A stretch of DNA of 64,000 nucleotides from Eonycteris spelaea (lineage: Eukaryota > Chordata > Mammalia > Chiroptera > Pteropodidae). The notes beneath the pieces are model-generated. The model made no database searches. It worked only from the letters and a program-made list of their open reading frames with translations, and was not told the origin of the DNA. Of the stretch, positions 12,440 through 22,134 are shown piece by piece. The position numbers were made by a program, and so were the translations under genes. The stretch covers positions 3,534,001 to 3,598,000 of the forward strand of contig PUFA01000070.1 of the NCBI GenBank assembly GCA_003508835.1, read 5' to 3'. Each line of letters begins with the position of its first letter. The first letter of the stretch is position 1.

Positions 12440-12660
12440 AACGCTCATAGGAAAAGGCAGTGGAGAGGCAGGGGCAGCTCAGCTGCCAGGTCCTTGCTCT
12501 GCCACTCACAGGGAGCCATGGGCAAGCTGCTGGACCTCAGTGCGTGTCTGTTTCCTCACCTGCAAAATGGGGACGAGGGGGAGGAAATGAGTTAATACAT
12601 ATTAAGCTTTTTGGAGTAACACCTGGCATATGTTAAGCACTTTGTTTAAATTTGCTATTA
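12440..12660 (+). repeat. MIR SINE
   Basis: Clear MIR order: 'GCTCTGCCACTCACAGGGAG', 'GGCAAGCTGCTGGACCTCAG', 'TTTCCTCACCTGCAAAATGG', then 'GCACTTTGTTTAAATTTGCT' near the end. Confidence 0.8.
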
Positions 12661-12676
12661 TTGTATACTTTCCCTC

Positions 12677-12715
12677 ATATATATACCTATATATATAGAT
12701 ATATATATATATATA
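12677..12715. repeat. (TA)n simple repeat
   Basis: About 39 bases of AT alternation with two short interruptions. Confidence 0.9.
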
Positions 12716-13077
12716 AAGTCCCTAATTGGAATCATCTGACACAGTCCCAAACACAGTACACAATTCTTAAGAGCTAATTTTGTAATATAAGAATATTTAT
12801 TAAGTTCTTGATCAGTGGCAAATCCTGAAGAGAAGTCTAGGGCAGAAAGTTGATTCCTTTTAAAGGATAAAAATTCAAAAACATCCCCCTGCACCTTGGG
12901 TAATAACAACCTAAATAATAACACCCAAATTAGATTCCTCTGGATATTTCAGTGAAAAAGGAGCTCTAGAGAGAGCTATCATTTTCTATCATCAGGTTTT
13001 CACTTGTAAAGGTGCTCCTGCTGTACTTGAAATCATTCCCCCTCACCAATCGGTGCAGCCTCGCTCCTCCATCAGTG

Positions 13078-13092
13078 CCTCTAGGGGGCAGT
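13078..13092 (+). promoter_or_regulatory. Near-consensus CTCF core motif
   Basis: The 15 bases CCTCTAGGGGGCAGT match the CTCF core CCASYAGRKGGCRSY at 14 of 15 positions, the only mismatch being T at position 3. It lies between the convergent 3' ends of GNS and RASSF3, about 0.6 kb beyond the inferred RASSF3 end. Occupancy cannot be judged from sequence. Confidence 0.55.
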
Positions 13093-13268
13093 GCAGTAGT
13101 AAAAACACTTGCCTACCGCAGGCTTGGAGGCATAAGGAAACCCAGTCACTGCAGCTGACCAGCACTCTCTACCCATATGAGAGTCATACTGGCCACAAAA
13201 TACAAATACTTTTATGTTGAAAGTGGTCTGTTTCAAGGATGGGAGTACTTCAGGGGCAAGAATGGCGG

Positions 13269-13300
13269 AGGGGAGGGGAGGGGAGGGCAGAGGGAGGGGA
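13269..13300 (+). promoter_or_regulatory. G-quadruplex motif
   Basis: Four or more closely spaced G runs (GGGGAGGGGAGGGGAGGG, then AGGGAGGGG) with one-base loops. This is a strong quadruplex-type pattern on the + strand, 180 bases from the CTCF motif. Confidence 0.6.
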
Positions 13301-13654
13301 TTTCTAAGGAACCTACAATGTTCTATTTTGGTAGTAGCCACATGCAGCAGTCCGCTACGAAATAATTCTTTAAACTATTCACACATTTTATATACTTTTG
13401 AATGTATATATATTTCACAATTAAAGCAATTGTTTTAGGATAGTATTGTATGGGCAGATACTCAGCTAGGGTTATTTTCACCAGAGGACAAAGCAAAAAA
13501 AAATGACATTTGGAAGAACAAATGTGCCCCGTTCGAACCTAATAAAAGTTGTCACATTCTGGCACATGTCCCAGTGTATCTGCAAAAGCAGCTCAACCCA
13601 CTCCCAGGACGTTCTTTTATCTGGTATATTATCATAAATAAAAACGCAGAGACA

Positions 13655-16204
13655 TCAACTAACAACATCGACTTTTAATAATGGAAACAAATTGCCATTC
13701 CAAAAACAATTTCAGGGAAGAAAAAAATCTTCCCTATAAAAATAAACTCATCAAAATTATAAATATTATAACTTTTTTATGTCTGTGATTTAAAATGCTC
13801 CCCTGCAATACTTACCCCTTCATTTAACATCATTCCTGTACCATCACATATCGAAGAGAAAACAGTATTACAGCAAAGCTTAGTTTAATTTAACATAAGA
13901 ATTTGTACAATGATTTTTAAAAATCTGCGGCCTTAGTGGCCCTTCTTTTACACATCGACAATGCCGCTGCAGTAACCAGTGTTTGGGAGAGAGCATCAGT
14001 CTTCAAGAACCACGAACTGACAGAATTTCAGTACAGGAAGTTTTCTAAATTGCAACTTGTAGTGCACACGACAATGAGCGAGGTTCTGGATAACACAGGT
14101 CAGGATGCCTATTTTAGACAAATCTACTTCAAGTAAAAAAAAAAAAATTCACAGATACCCATCAGCTACTACTTTAGGTTCTAACAGTGTCTTAAGCTGA
14201 GAAACAAATGCTTCACAAAATATAAGCTTATTGGGATGGGTAATTAAAAGACCAGGTGGCTGGTAATAGTATACTCAAACCCGAGCCATAGTCTGAATAG
14301 TAAAACCAGTATAAAGACCATGAAGGCATTCCCTGAACAATAAAGGCAAAGTGTTGGATGACAATGACACTAAAACCTCATCCATGCACTAAAAAGAAGT
14401 TACATGCAAAACTAAACAAGAGGTGCCACACATATTTCAGACCTAGTTTTACTTTTTTTCCCCAACTTGCCTTAAAAAGCTTAGGAAGATATGATTGTTT
14501 CAACGTGTGTGGCACAGCATAGCCAACACTTACATCTGCCTCCAACAAGACAGGTGTTCTCTGACAGGTCAGAGGAGCCCCCAAGAGGGAAAGAGAAATG
14601 CAGTAAAAGGCACAGTTCACTTAAAAGGCAAAGAACTGCAGCACCTTGGAATTTCACAAAGAATCCATTAGGTGTCACCAAGTGTTAACAATTCCTTGGG
14701 AATTTATAAACAAAAAAAATATATCTAGACTAAAAATAGACTGTAAATCCCCCTCTAGAACCACAGCACACCTTTCCCATTGTTTTCAGATTAGCTGCTG
14801 CATAAAATGAGGTTATTTAAACTGCTTTAAGGAAGGTTTCTATTGCACATGCATTTCTTTGGTTATCAGGAACATGCATTGTTGTTAAAATATTTCTACA
14901 ACGGGTCCCTCTGGTCAACTCGGGGTGGACTTTCTTTCCTCCCTTTCCTGCTGCCCTCCTCCTTACAGTTTAGTCCTCCTTTGGAACTGAGGGGCTGATA
15001 GTATTAGGTCTTTAACCATATCCCTCTTCTCCATTATGTAAGAACAGACTTCAATTTATAAGAGAAAAGGAGTTGGGAGAGACGGGGAGAGGGAAGTGGG
15101 GGATAGGGAAAATGGAAGGAGTGACTGCCATAAAGGTGTGCTGTGAGCTCTTTACTGGACAAACCTCCCAGCTACCAATCAGGGAGAAACTGCTGCCCTT
15201 ACCCGAACTTCTTTTCGGCTTTGAAAACCACCTTGGGGAAAACCTATAACTCAGCAGGAGTCGGCGAATGGTCACTGCTCCACCTGCCCAGAGAAGCTGT
15301 TCCCACTGACCTTCCACTCCAGGAAGGCAAATCGTGGGGGCTGGTCCACCGAGGGCAGCTCCAGCTCTCCGCCTAGGTCTGGAAGACCCACCTGCCTGAA
15401 AGCGGCTTTTCCAGTCAGAAGCAGTTACAAGTCCCTCCTTTTTGGTCTAGCTCCTACTTTCTTTGGCTCTGTTTCCACATTTTACTCATCAAGAAATCAA
15501 ACAGTCCTACAGTGGGTTCAATGACTCAAAACTCAATGCTTTTAACTCCCTTACAAGCAAATATACCTTTCTCTCTCCACCATCAACTCATCAGCCAAAC
15601 ACCCTCCCTTGAATGCCCCACCTCTACTCACTCCTTCTTCCAAACCTGCTTTTTACTTCTTTGTCAAGTTCCTCCAAAATCCTTCACAAATTCCTCAGAG
15701 TTCCTAGCTTCCTGTGCCCTTCAATTCACATGGATGATTCCTCTGATATTAAAAAAAAAAAAAAAAAAAAAAGACAGACAGGTAGTTTCAACGTAAGACA
15801 AATGTTCAGACAGGTTCCTCGTTAAGCTTTTAAAATATCATTTGCATATCCTTAAGCTTAACATCATCATCATCACATATTCAAATAACAAAAAGAAAAT
15901 AAGAAAACGAAAACCCAGAGTCCATGCTTCAAAGCACTCTAGAATGCTCCAGATGAGACGACAGATTCACAGCTTGCCGAGAGGTAACACCGCAGTGCTG
16001 TAACAGAACAAGCTTGCAGACTCCCTTACAGAGGATGCCAAACGTGCAGGACGTTGCGTGACCAAGTTTGGAGAACTAAATCTAGAGATAAAAAGGGGGA
16101 GACCCTCGCATCACAGGGCAAGAAAACAGCCCTCCGAGAAGAGACCTTTGCTGCTGGTTTGCACGCGGTCCTGCGCCACCCCTGGTGACAGGGAGCCCCG
16201 CGCG
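13655..16204 (-). other. RASSF3: RASSF3 3' UTR (end inferred)
   Basis: About 2.5 kb downstream of the RASSF3 stop on the - strand, mostly unique and AT-rich, with no clear transposon except a possible L2-like patch near 15550-15750. There is no AATAAA on the - strand near the proposed end; the variant signal ATTAAA (13679 to 13674) is the best candidate, placing cleavage near 13655. Open frames inside it (for example 13936-14136 +) have no recognisable protein. The end is inferred. Confidence 0.5.
13674..13679 (-). terminator. Candidate RASSF3 poly(A) signal ATTAAA
   Basis: Variant poly(A) hexamer on the - strand about 2.5 kb after the RASSF3 stop. A further - strand AATAAA is about 0.9 kb beyond, near 12790, and could serve a longer form. 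Confidence 0.35.
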
Positions 16205-16354
16205 TTAATCGGGTTTCCACACCTCGCTGAGGGCTTCTTCCAGCTTCTGTCTGTAGGCCGCGTAGCGCTTCTTCAGGTTTTGCAGCTGCTCATCTTCCTC
16301 CTTGTCCAAGATCCGCAAGAAATTCTGTAGTTCTGGGAGGCTGAAGGCTTCCCA
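16205..16354 (-). CDS. RASSF3: RASSF3 exon 5 (SARAH domain and C-terminus)
   Basis: Last coding exon of Ras-association domain family member 3, a small adaptor and candidate tumour suppressor that binds the Hippo kinases MST1/2 through its SARAH helix and has been linked to p53 stabilisation. The 150-nt exon follows a good acceptor (TTTGCGTTCTCACAG) in phase 0 and encodes 49 residues plus TAA (16207 to 16205). It begins WEAFSLPELQNF, continues with RILDKEEDEQLQNL and KKRYAAYRQKLEEAL, and ends SEVWKPD. The heptad-like, charged, Leu-rich helix is the SARAH domain. It differs only slightly from the human sequence I recall. The exon itself is intact; the problem in this gene copy is in exon 4. 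Confidence 0.95.
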   Translation of the reverse strand, partial: WEAFSLPELQNFLRILDKEEDEQLQNLKKRYAAYRQKLEEALSEVWKPD

Positions 16355-16951
16355 CTGTGAGAACGCAAAGAAGAAAGAGTCCAGGTGTTTAACTCCGGCA
16401 AGACGGAAAGACTTGGGAACGCTGCATGAGCACGGGGTGGGGGTGTGGCTGCCCGCCCCTCTGGGGCAACTCACAGCTGGGCGCCTCAGACTTTGTGGTT
16501 CACGGGAGCTGAGCAGTGGAACCAGCCCAGCCACCCCTCCACTCCCAACACCTGCCTCGGCCCGCCCCACTGCCCTCCTGCTCCCCTCCTCCCCCAGCCC
16601 TCCAAAACGCCCTCACCAAGGCGGAGGGCTTCCATACGCTGAAGTCCACCAGACACATTCACTCCTGATTTGACCCCCAGAAGCATCGGAACGACTCCAC
16701 ACTCCCGCCAACTTCAAACACTCTCTTCTCTACTTGGAGGCATCACTGTCACTGCCTTCTTTCCCACCTCTCTCAAGAAATTTAGTCACTTCCTGAACAG
16801 TTCCTCCAATCTGCCTGTTGTACCCATCTCAACTGCTCCCCAGTGCCAGCCACTGTCGCCTTCTCCCGCCCTGGGAGAGCCCCCTCCCTGGTCTCCTCAC
16901 TCCATTCCTATGCCCACTTGCCAGGCTGTTCTCCAAAAGGCCAGCCTGAGC

Positions 16952-17364
16952 ACAGAAGTCCCCCACTCCTTACCCACAATTTTGTTATCCATGGTTTTAG
17001 TTACCCAGGGTCCACCACGGTCCAAAAACATTACATGGAAAATTCCAGACAAACAATCCATAAGCTTTAAATTGTGCATTAGTCACTTAGCAGCTGTCTT
17101 ACTTATCAGACTGACTTGCCTGTTCCAGTATCCCAGTGCCTGTGTTCAAGTCACCCTTATTTTACTTAATAATGGCCCCAAACCACAAGAGTAGTGATGC
17201 TGGCAATTCAGATGTGCCAAAGAGAAGCCTTAGAGCACTTCCTTTAAGTGAAAAGGTATGTCCGTATGGGGAAAAAACAGTATACACAGGGTTTGGTCCT
17301 ATCCAAGGTTTCAGGCATCCACGGGTCTTAAATCATGTCTCCTGAGGATTAGGGGATACCACTT
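16952..17364 (+). mobile_element. Internally deleted Tigger (TcMar) transposon
   Basis: The left part has 'ATCCATGGTTTTAGTTACCC', 'CATGGAAAATTCCAGACAAA' and 'CTTATTTTACTTAATAATGG'; the right part has 'AGGTTTCAGGCATCCACGGG' and 'GATTAGGGGATACCAC'. These are the two ends of a Tigger element with most of the middle missing. Confidence 0.8.
17172..17257 (+). pseudogene. Tigger transposase N-terminal remnant
   Basis: An ATG opens a short frame reading MAPNHKSSDAGNSDVPKRSL, then a short stretch ending in LPLSEKV. This closely follows the start of Tigger transposases (MAPKRKSSDAGNSD-type), the lead-in to the CENP-B-like DNA-binding domain. The DNA-binding helices and the DDE catalytic domain are absent, so it is a fossil. 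Confidence 0.75.
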
Positions 17365-17369
17365 GTACT

Positions 17370-17845
17370 CTTTGTAAAATGCAAATTTGGTCGTGACCCT
17401 CCCCTGCTTAGAATCATTCAACAGCTTCCCTGGTTGTTTCTGCTAAGTGTGAAAGACCCTAACCTCCCACACACTGTCACCTTCATTTACTACCTCAAGT
17501 GGCTTTGTACCTATTCTCTCCTCCTCCACTTTGCCTAGGGAACTCCTGCTAATCAACCTTCGAGTTTCAGCTTAAATGCCACTTTCTCTAAGAAGCCTTC
17601 CATTATTTCCTCCCATCCCCTCCCATCTAGGACTGAGTCTATTATAAACGCTCTCACTGAGCACTGGTAATCCTGATCACAAAAGATAAAAATTATAATT
17701 ATTTGTTTAGTATCTCTCCTGCCTACACCTTACCCTACACCGCAGCTGTCGTAATTTTCACTATCTAGGCTTTGTCTCTTGCCCTTGAGACTCTGAGTTC
17801 TGTCTCCCTAAAAGCACCCCGTACTCAGAAGGCACAAATAAATAT
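17370..17845 (+). repeat. L2 3' end
   Basis: 'GACCCTCCCCTGCTTAGAAT', 'CAACAGCTTCCCTGGTTGTT', 'TTCAGCTTAAATGCCACTTT', 'CTAAGAAGCCTTCCATTATT' and an 'AAATAAATATTTGTGGGG' end follow the L2 3' order. Confidence 0.75.
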
Positions 17846-18789
17846 TTGTGGGGTTGTTTTGGACTTTTTTTTTTTTCTTTAAAGAGCAGTAAATGTCAAG
17901 AAGGATATGTGGTATCACCCTGTCCCACTCTGGGAGGTTTTTTTCAAACTCCATATTCTCCCCTCCCAAAGAGGGCCCTGAGGTCCAGAGTCCAGGCTGA
18001 GGATCCCAGCCACGGCCAGGGACAATGCCTATGGAGAACCTCCGGGGCCGTGGGGCAGGGCGAAATCAGGAGATAAGCTAATGCACGTGAACAGCGAAGA
18101 GATGGAATAAAGCCACCCATGGGCTCAATGGCAGAAGATTTCCCAGAGACGAATTTTGAGCTCGTTATTAAAGAAAATGAGAAACATGGACTAAAAGAGC
18201 AAAACTTTCCACACTATTCTGTTAATTTTCAAGTTTTTAAATTAACTTTTTTCACATATGTTCTCCCAAATAAAGTAAGTTCCTCCACTCCCTGACAGCT
18301 ATAGAAAGTTTCTTCCCTCAATTCAGTTAACCTGAAAAGTCGAGAGAAACGAGAACATGATAGAGAGGTCTAATAAAGCAGTTTGGAACAATAAAATACA
18401 ATGTAAATTTCAAAACTGAGCCGACATAATTCCCCCCCAGACAATGTGGCTTTAACTGCACTGAACTACATGCAACACTTAAAGACCCATATGAAGAAAA
18501 TAAAACACTGATATAACCAGGCTGACACGACTGGCTTAGGCTTTCAGAGGGAGGGTCGCGATGTACCGAACTAAAAAGCCAGATTAGACTCCTGCACCCG
18601 GCTCTTTCTCCAAAATGACGGTAAATTTTAAAAGCTTCACGAATCAAAAGAAATTTCAAAAGAAGTCCAAAATCACTGTCTTCCTAAAACCTCCTAAAGT
18701 TCCAATTTACACTGACATATAAACTTACTATTTAGAAACATGTTTATATATATTTCTAATTTATGACTTAAAATCACCTTTTAAAGTCC

Positions 18790-18900
18790 TTAGTCCCGCT
18801 TTACAGATTTTAAAACCAAGGACTGAAAACGTTAGTTTTACCCAAGGTCACACTCCTAATCTAACAAGAGAGTAAGTAGGAAGCAGAGTCCTGGTTTCCT
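18790..18900 (-). repeat. MIR SINE remnant
   Basis: 'TTTACAGATTTTAAAACCAA' and 'ACCCAAGGTCACACTCCTAA' in the antisense MIR order. Confidence 0.6.
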
Positions 18901-19142
18901 CAGTATTAACCTAGAAACTCTATTCTCACTACATCACAAAATAGATGAGGATTCACACCATTTCCTGGTCCAACACAAAAGACTAAGACCCAGAGCTCGA
19001 GAAATTTACTCAAATGTTTTTAAAATTGACACAGGATCTAGACGGATAGTCTAAAGTGCTTCTTCCTTCAACTGAACTGGCCTAAATACACTCCTCTCTG
19101 GAGAGAAAATGGCAAATGAATGCTTTATATATATTTTTTATA

Positions 19143-19144
19143 CA

Positions 19145-19184
<40 letters not shown>
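19143..19184. repeat. (CA)n microsatellite
   Basis: About 42 bases of CA alternation, inside RASSF3 intron 4; probably length-polymorphic. Confidence 0.95.
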
Positions 19185-19185
<1 letters not shown>

Positions 19186-19706
19186 AATTTCTTAATCATC
19201 TGGGCAAAGAGGAAAAAAGATTCTACAATGTTAAAAGCCTTTCCTGCTAAAGAAATTGAATTCCTTTTTATTTCCCTTTAGAGCACATTAGCCTGGAGAC
19301 TTTGTTAGTAGTGAACACATGGAGAGTATCAACTTTCAAAGTTCAGCTGGATTTTAGGAATTTGGAGGTAGAAGGGATAAAATGACTCTTTGGGTGGAGA
19401 TCAAGTGAAAAATTTTAATTCCTCCAACTCTGAAAATTAGAGACCCATATAATGAGTGCTATAAAAGAATTATATTGTAGACTAACTTTGGGTTCATGTC
19501 TAACAATTCAAAAACACACAGGAAAGCTGCCCTCCACAGGACCGCCTCTCCTCCCCTCATGAGGGCAGACAGGCAGGCATGCCGACCCCCACCCCCCATT
19601 TTAAACCCCCCCACCAGCCTTTTGCGCGGTCAAGTCACTAGACTAGAGCAATAACACAGGGTCAGCTGCTCTGGATCATTTAAAGCAATAATACGCAAGC
19701 GCTTAC

Positions 19707-19821
19707 CTCTCCAATTTCATGTTCACGGAGAACAAAACTAAGTGTGTCTGTTCTTGGCCCGGCTACCAAAGCGCAGGTAGAGTGGATGTTCCCGGTGTCA
19801 GAGAGCTTGGCCAGGCGTAGA
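19707..19821 (-). CDS. RASSF3: RASSF3 exon 4 (part of RA domain), phase-incompatible in this copy
   Basis: Follows acceptor CTTCCCCAG (ending 19822) and precedes donor GTAAGC. The 3' half is clearly RASSF3: VAGPRTDTLSFVLREHEIGE, the end of the Ras-association fold leading into SARAH. Exon 3 ends in phase 1 and exon 5 starts in phase 0, so exon 4 must be 2 modulo 3 in length; it is 115 nt, which is 1 modulo 3. Orthologues as I recall have a 110-nt exon. Comparing with the expected coding, extra bases fall at three points near its start and middle (around 19808-19812, 19796-19798 and 19768-19770). In the frame set by exon 3, reading stops at TAG (19765 to 19763). An assembly or sequencing error, or a true disrupting allele, could explain it; the intact splice sites and flanking exons make error plausible. 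Confidence 0.85.
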
Positions 19822-21781
19822 CTGGGGAAGGAAACAAAGGCGCATGTCACAGACAAGGGTATCGAATCGCTCCCTAGACCACACACCCCCGACCATCCCT
19901 CCTTCAGACTGAGGCAACAGTCTGTGTTTACCCAAGGCACTATCTTGCCCATCTTATTACTAACAGCCCACAGTGGAATGAAATCTATACTATCCTCATT
20001 CCAGCTGCAACAATATAAACTGTGCTTTGGATCAAAAAAATAAATTAGTCTCCAAGAATGGATTTAAATAGTTATTAGTCCCCAAGTGGGGCTTATAATT
20101 ATTAATTCTGGTTCTTCCTTTTTGGAAAGAAACTTGAAGAATCTGTAGCCCCTTAAAAAGCAACAAAAATATACCATCCAAAGAACATGAAATCAGAACT
20201 CTAGGAGAAAACGTCTCTGCAGATTGCGAATTAGCCGCCACAGCACAAACTAAGCAATCAGAACACAAAGCTCTGGGGGGCTTTAAGCAGTATATGTGTC
20301 TCATGCTACAGGAGACACACCGTACTGGCATTGCACGAAGTGTTGAGATTTGCCGGCCACAAGGGTAGCATTTCAACAGGGTGCTATTATGGTCAGACAG
20401 TACAGCTGAAACCCAGGTGACCAGGCGAAGAAGCTGGCAAGATCAAAATGCCGTCTGGGCTTATGCACATTATTCTGGCACTTCAGATACAGCCGCATTG
20501 TAGGTGCCGACTTCCCTAGAGCTATAAACTTGCGCGCACTGCGAAGACTGTGGCCTCGAGGGTAGGAAACTCGGCCTGTTCACCGTTGTATTCTGCAGGG
20601 CCAACCCATGGTACGTGGTCAAAAAATGTATGCACGCCCAGCAACAGCTGGGCTCATCCCCATGCAACTGAGGGCATTCCTACCATATCCGTAGTATATT
20701 TTCTTCTAGAGTTGCTTTAGGCTTTACCAGAAAAAACTAGAGAAAGGGTAAATAGTTGATTGCTCACACACACACACATACACCCCATTTTCAAATTAGC
20801 ACTTACTGAGTGAATCACTCAGTCACCATTGTCCACCACCGGTACAATCTGCTCGAGTACCTGACCTGGGCTATCTTATTCCATTTCACGCAGTAAGACC
20901 ATATTCTCTTTTTATCCACTGAATGTGGGTATTAAGTTCAGACAGGCAAACCTCAGACCACAACGTTATTTCACCCACTGTATGTGCCTCTGGGGGGGCT
21001 GGGTGCCAAAATGCCCCCAATGTAATGGCCAGTGAGATAAGCTTAAGGAATCAGAAGAGACTGGGGCTGGGTCACGTACATCAGTAAGTCTGAAATGTGT
21101 GTGGCAATACACATGTGCCTCCCCATCCTCAAGGTCTTGGAGAACTCCAAGTCCCCCAGGCCACTCCATGTTCAGATGCTCATCGAATGTGGAATGTGCT
21201 ATTGAAATTTTCAAGCAAAGAGGATTCCTTTTTTTTTGTCCTAAAGCACATTGAAATAAAAAATGATTGGAAAAAAAAAACGAAACAGGAAGTTCTGGTC
21301 AGGATGGCAGAATAGATAGACCCTGTGCTTGCCTCTTCTCATGACCACATCAAAATTAAAATTACAAATAATCTACAGAAACAGCCATCATTGGGAGCTG
21401 CCTGAAGTTTAGCTTAACAAAAGCCCTACAACTAGGGACACACAGAAGAGGGCACCTCAAGGCTGAAGAGTGGCGTAATATAGACAAAAGTTAAAAAAAA
21501 AAAATCAAAACTATCCCCCGTGCACATCTCAAAATCCTCCATAAATGCTCATCACACACGGATGCCTCCGAGCTCCTCCGATACACAACTGTCCAACTCA
21601 AAACTATGGACGGCCGGCCAGGAAGCATTACGCACATGCCATGATCACCATGGCTTCCAGCATCTGTCCCTGGCTCCAATATCATTGACATAGATACGTC
21701 CATTAGTCTCCCTTCTGCTAATGAGAACAAAAGACATAAATAAAAGCAGAGACCATCTGCATGCTAAGCGTGGCAGTGTAC
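19822..21781 (-). other. RASSF3: RASSF3 intron 3
   Basis: A 1.96-kb intron, donor GTACAC (21781 down). It contains an L1 5'-end-like piece (21285-21500) and otherwise unique sequence. The 114-codon open frame at 20032-20376 (-) has no recognisable protein. Confidence 0.88.
21285..21500 (+). mobile_element. L1 5' UTR-like fragment
   Basis: 'TCAGGATGGCAGAATAGATA' followed by 'CATCAAAATTAAAATTACAA' and 'CTGAAGTTTAGCTTAACAAA' resembles the 5' UTR of laurasiatherian, possibly bat, L1s. A weak assignment from memory. Confidence 0.4.
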
Positions 21782-22019
21782 CTTGATCTTCCCTGTGGCA
21801 ACGCTTATAAAGTGCAAACTTGGCAGGGCTCTCGGTCACGAGAAACTTTTTGAGCAGGGCCTCGATCACTTCCCCGACAGTGTTCGTGCTGCTGATGTGA
21901 AGCGTGTTCGTACAGCCATTGCTACTGGGAGCGGGTTTTCCAGAGCTGGGAGAAGTCTGTGGAGGTTTGCAGAGTTCCATCTGTACTTTAATGAAGCCAG
22001 TGTAAATCCCATTTGAATT
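21782..22019 (-). CDS. RASSF3: RASSF3 exon 3 (core of the Ras-association domain)
   Basis: This 238-nt exon enters in phase 0 after acceptor AACTTCAG (ending 22020) and leaves in phase 1 before GTACAC. It encodes 79 residues beginning NSNGIYTGFIKVQMELCK and ending SPAKFALYKRCHREDQ. The middle contains HISSTNTVGEVIEALLKKFL, the ubiquitin-like beta-grasp part of the Ras-association (RA) domain that binds small GTPases. It is uninterrupted and very close to human RASSF3 as I recall it. A long (TC)n tract lies 77-112 nt upstream of its acceptor on the transcribed strand. Confidence 0.95.
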
Positions 22020-22092
22020 CTGAAGTTGGGAAAAAAGCACACACTTAGCTGGGCTGATCGTGGCATTTTAGAGAAAGAGCACATTGAAAAAG

Positions 22093-22134
<42 letters not shown>

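Larger units (their letters stand above)
5151..13654. other. Intergenic region between convergent GNS and RASSF3
   Basis: About 8.5 kb separating the two gene ends. It holds an hAT-Charlie fragment, an L1 fragment, a MaLR-type LTR, an unexplained stretch (8143-9290), L2 and MIR remnants, two purine tracts, a TA repeat, and CTCF and G-quadruplex motifs close to the RASSF3 end. The longest open frame (8691-9113, - strand) has no recognisable domain or splice context, and I do not call it a gene. Confidence 0.7.
16355..19706 (-). other. RASSF3: RASSF3 intron 4
   Basis: A 3.35-kb intron with donor GTAAGC (19706 to 19701) and acceptor CAG ending 16355. It contains a GC-rich patch next to exon 5, a Tigger element with a transposase remnant, an L2 3' end, a MIR fragment and a CA microsatellite. 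No other exon is seen. Confidence 0.9.

Noticed and set aside
16670..17194. 174-codon open frame on the + strand
   Set aside because: Runs through C-rich intron sequence (possibly L2) into the Tigger element; an artefact of composition.
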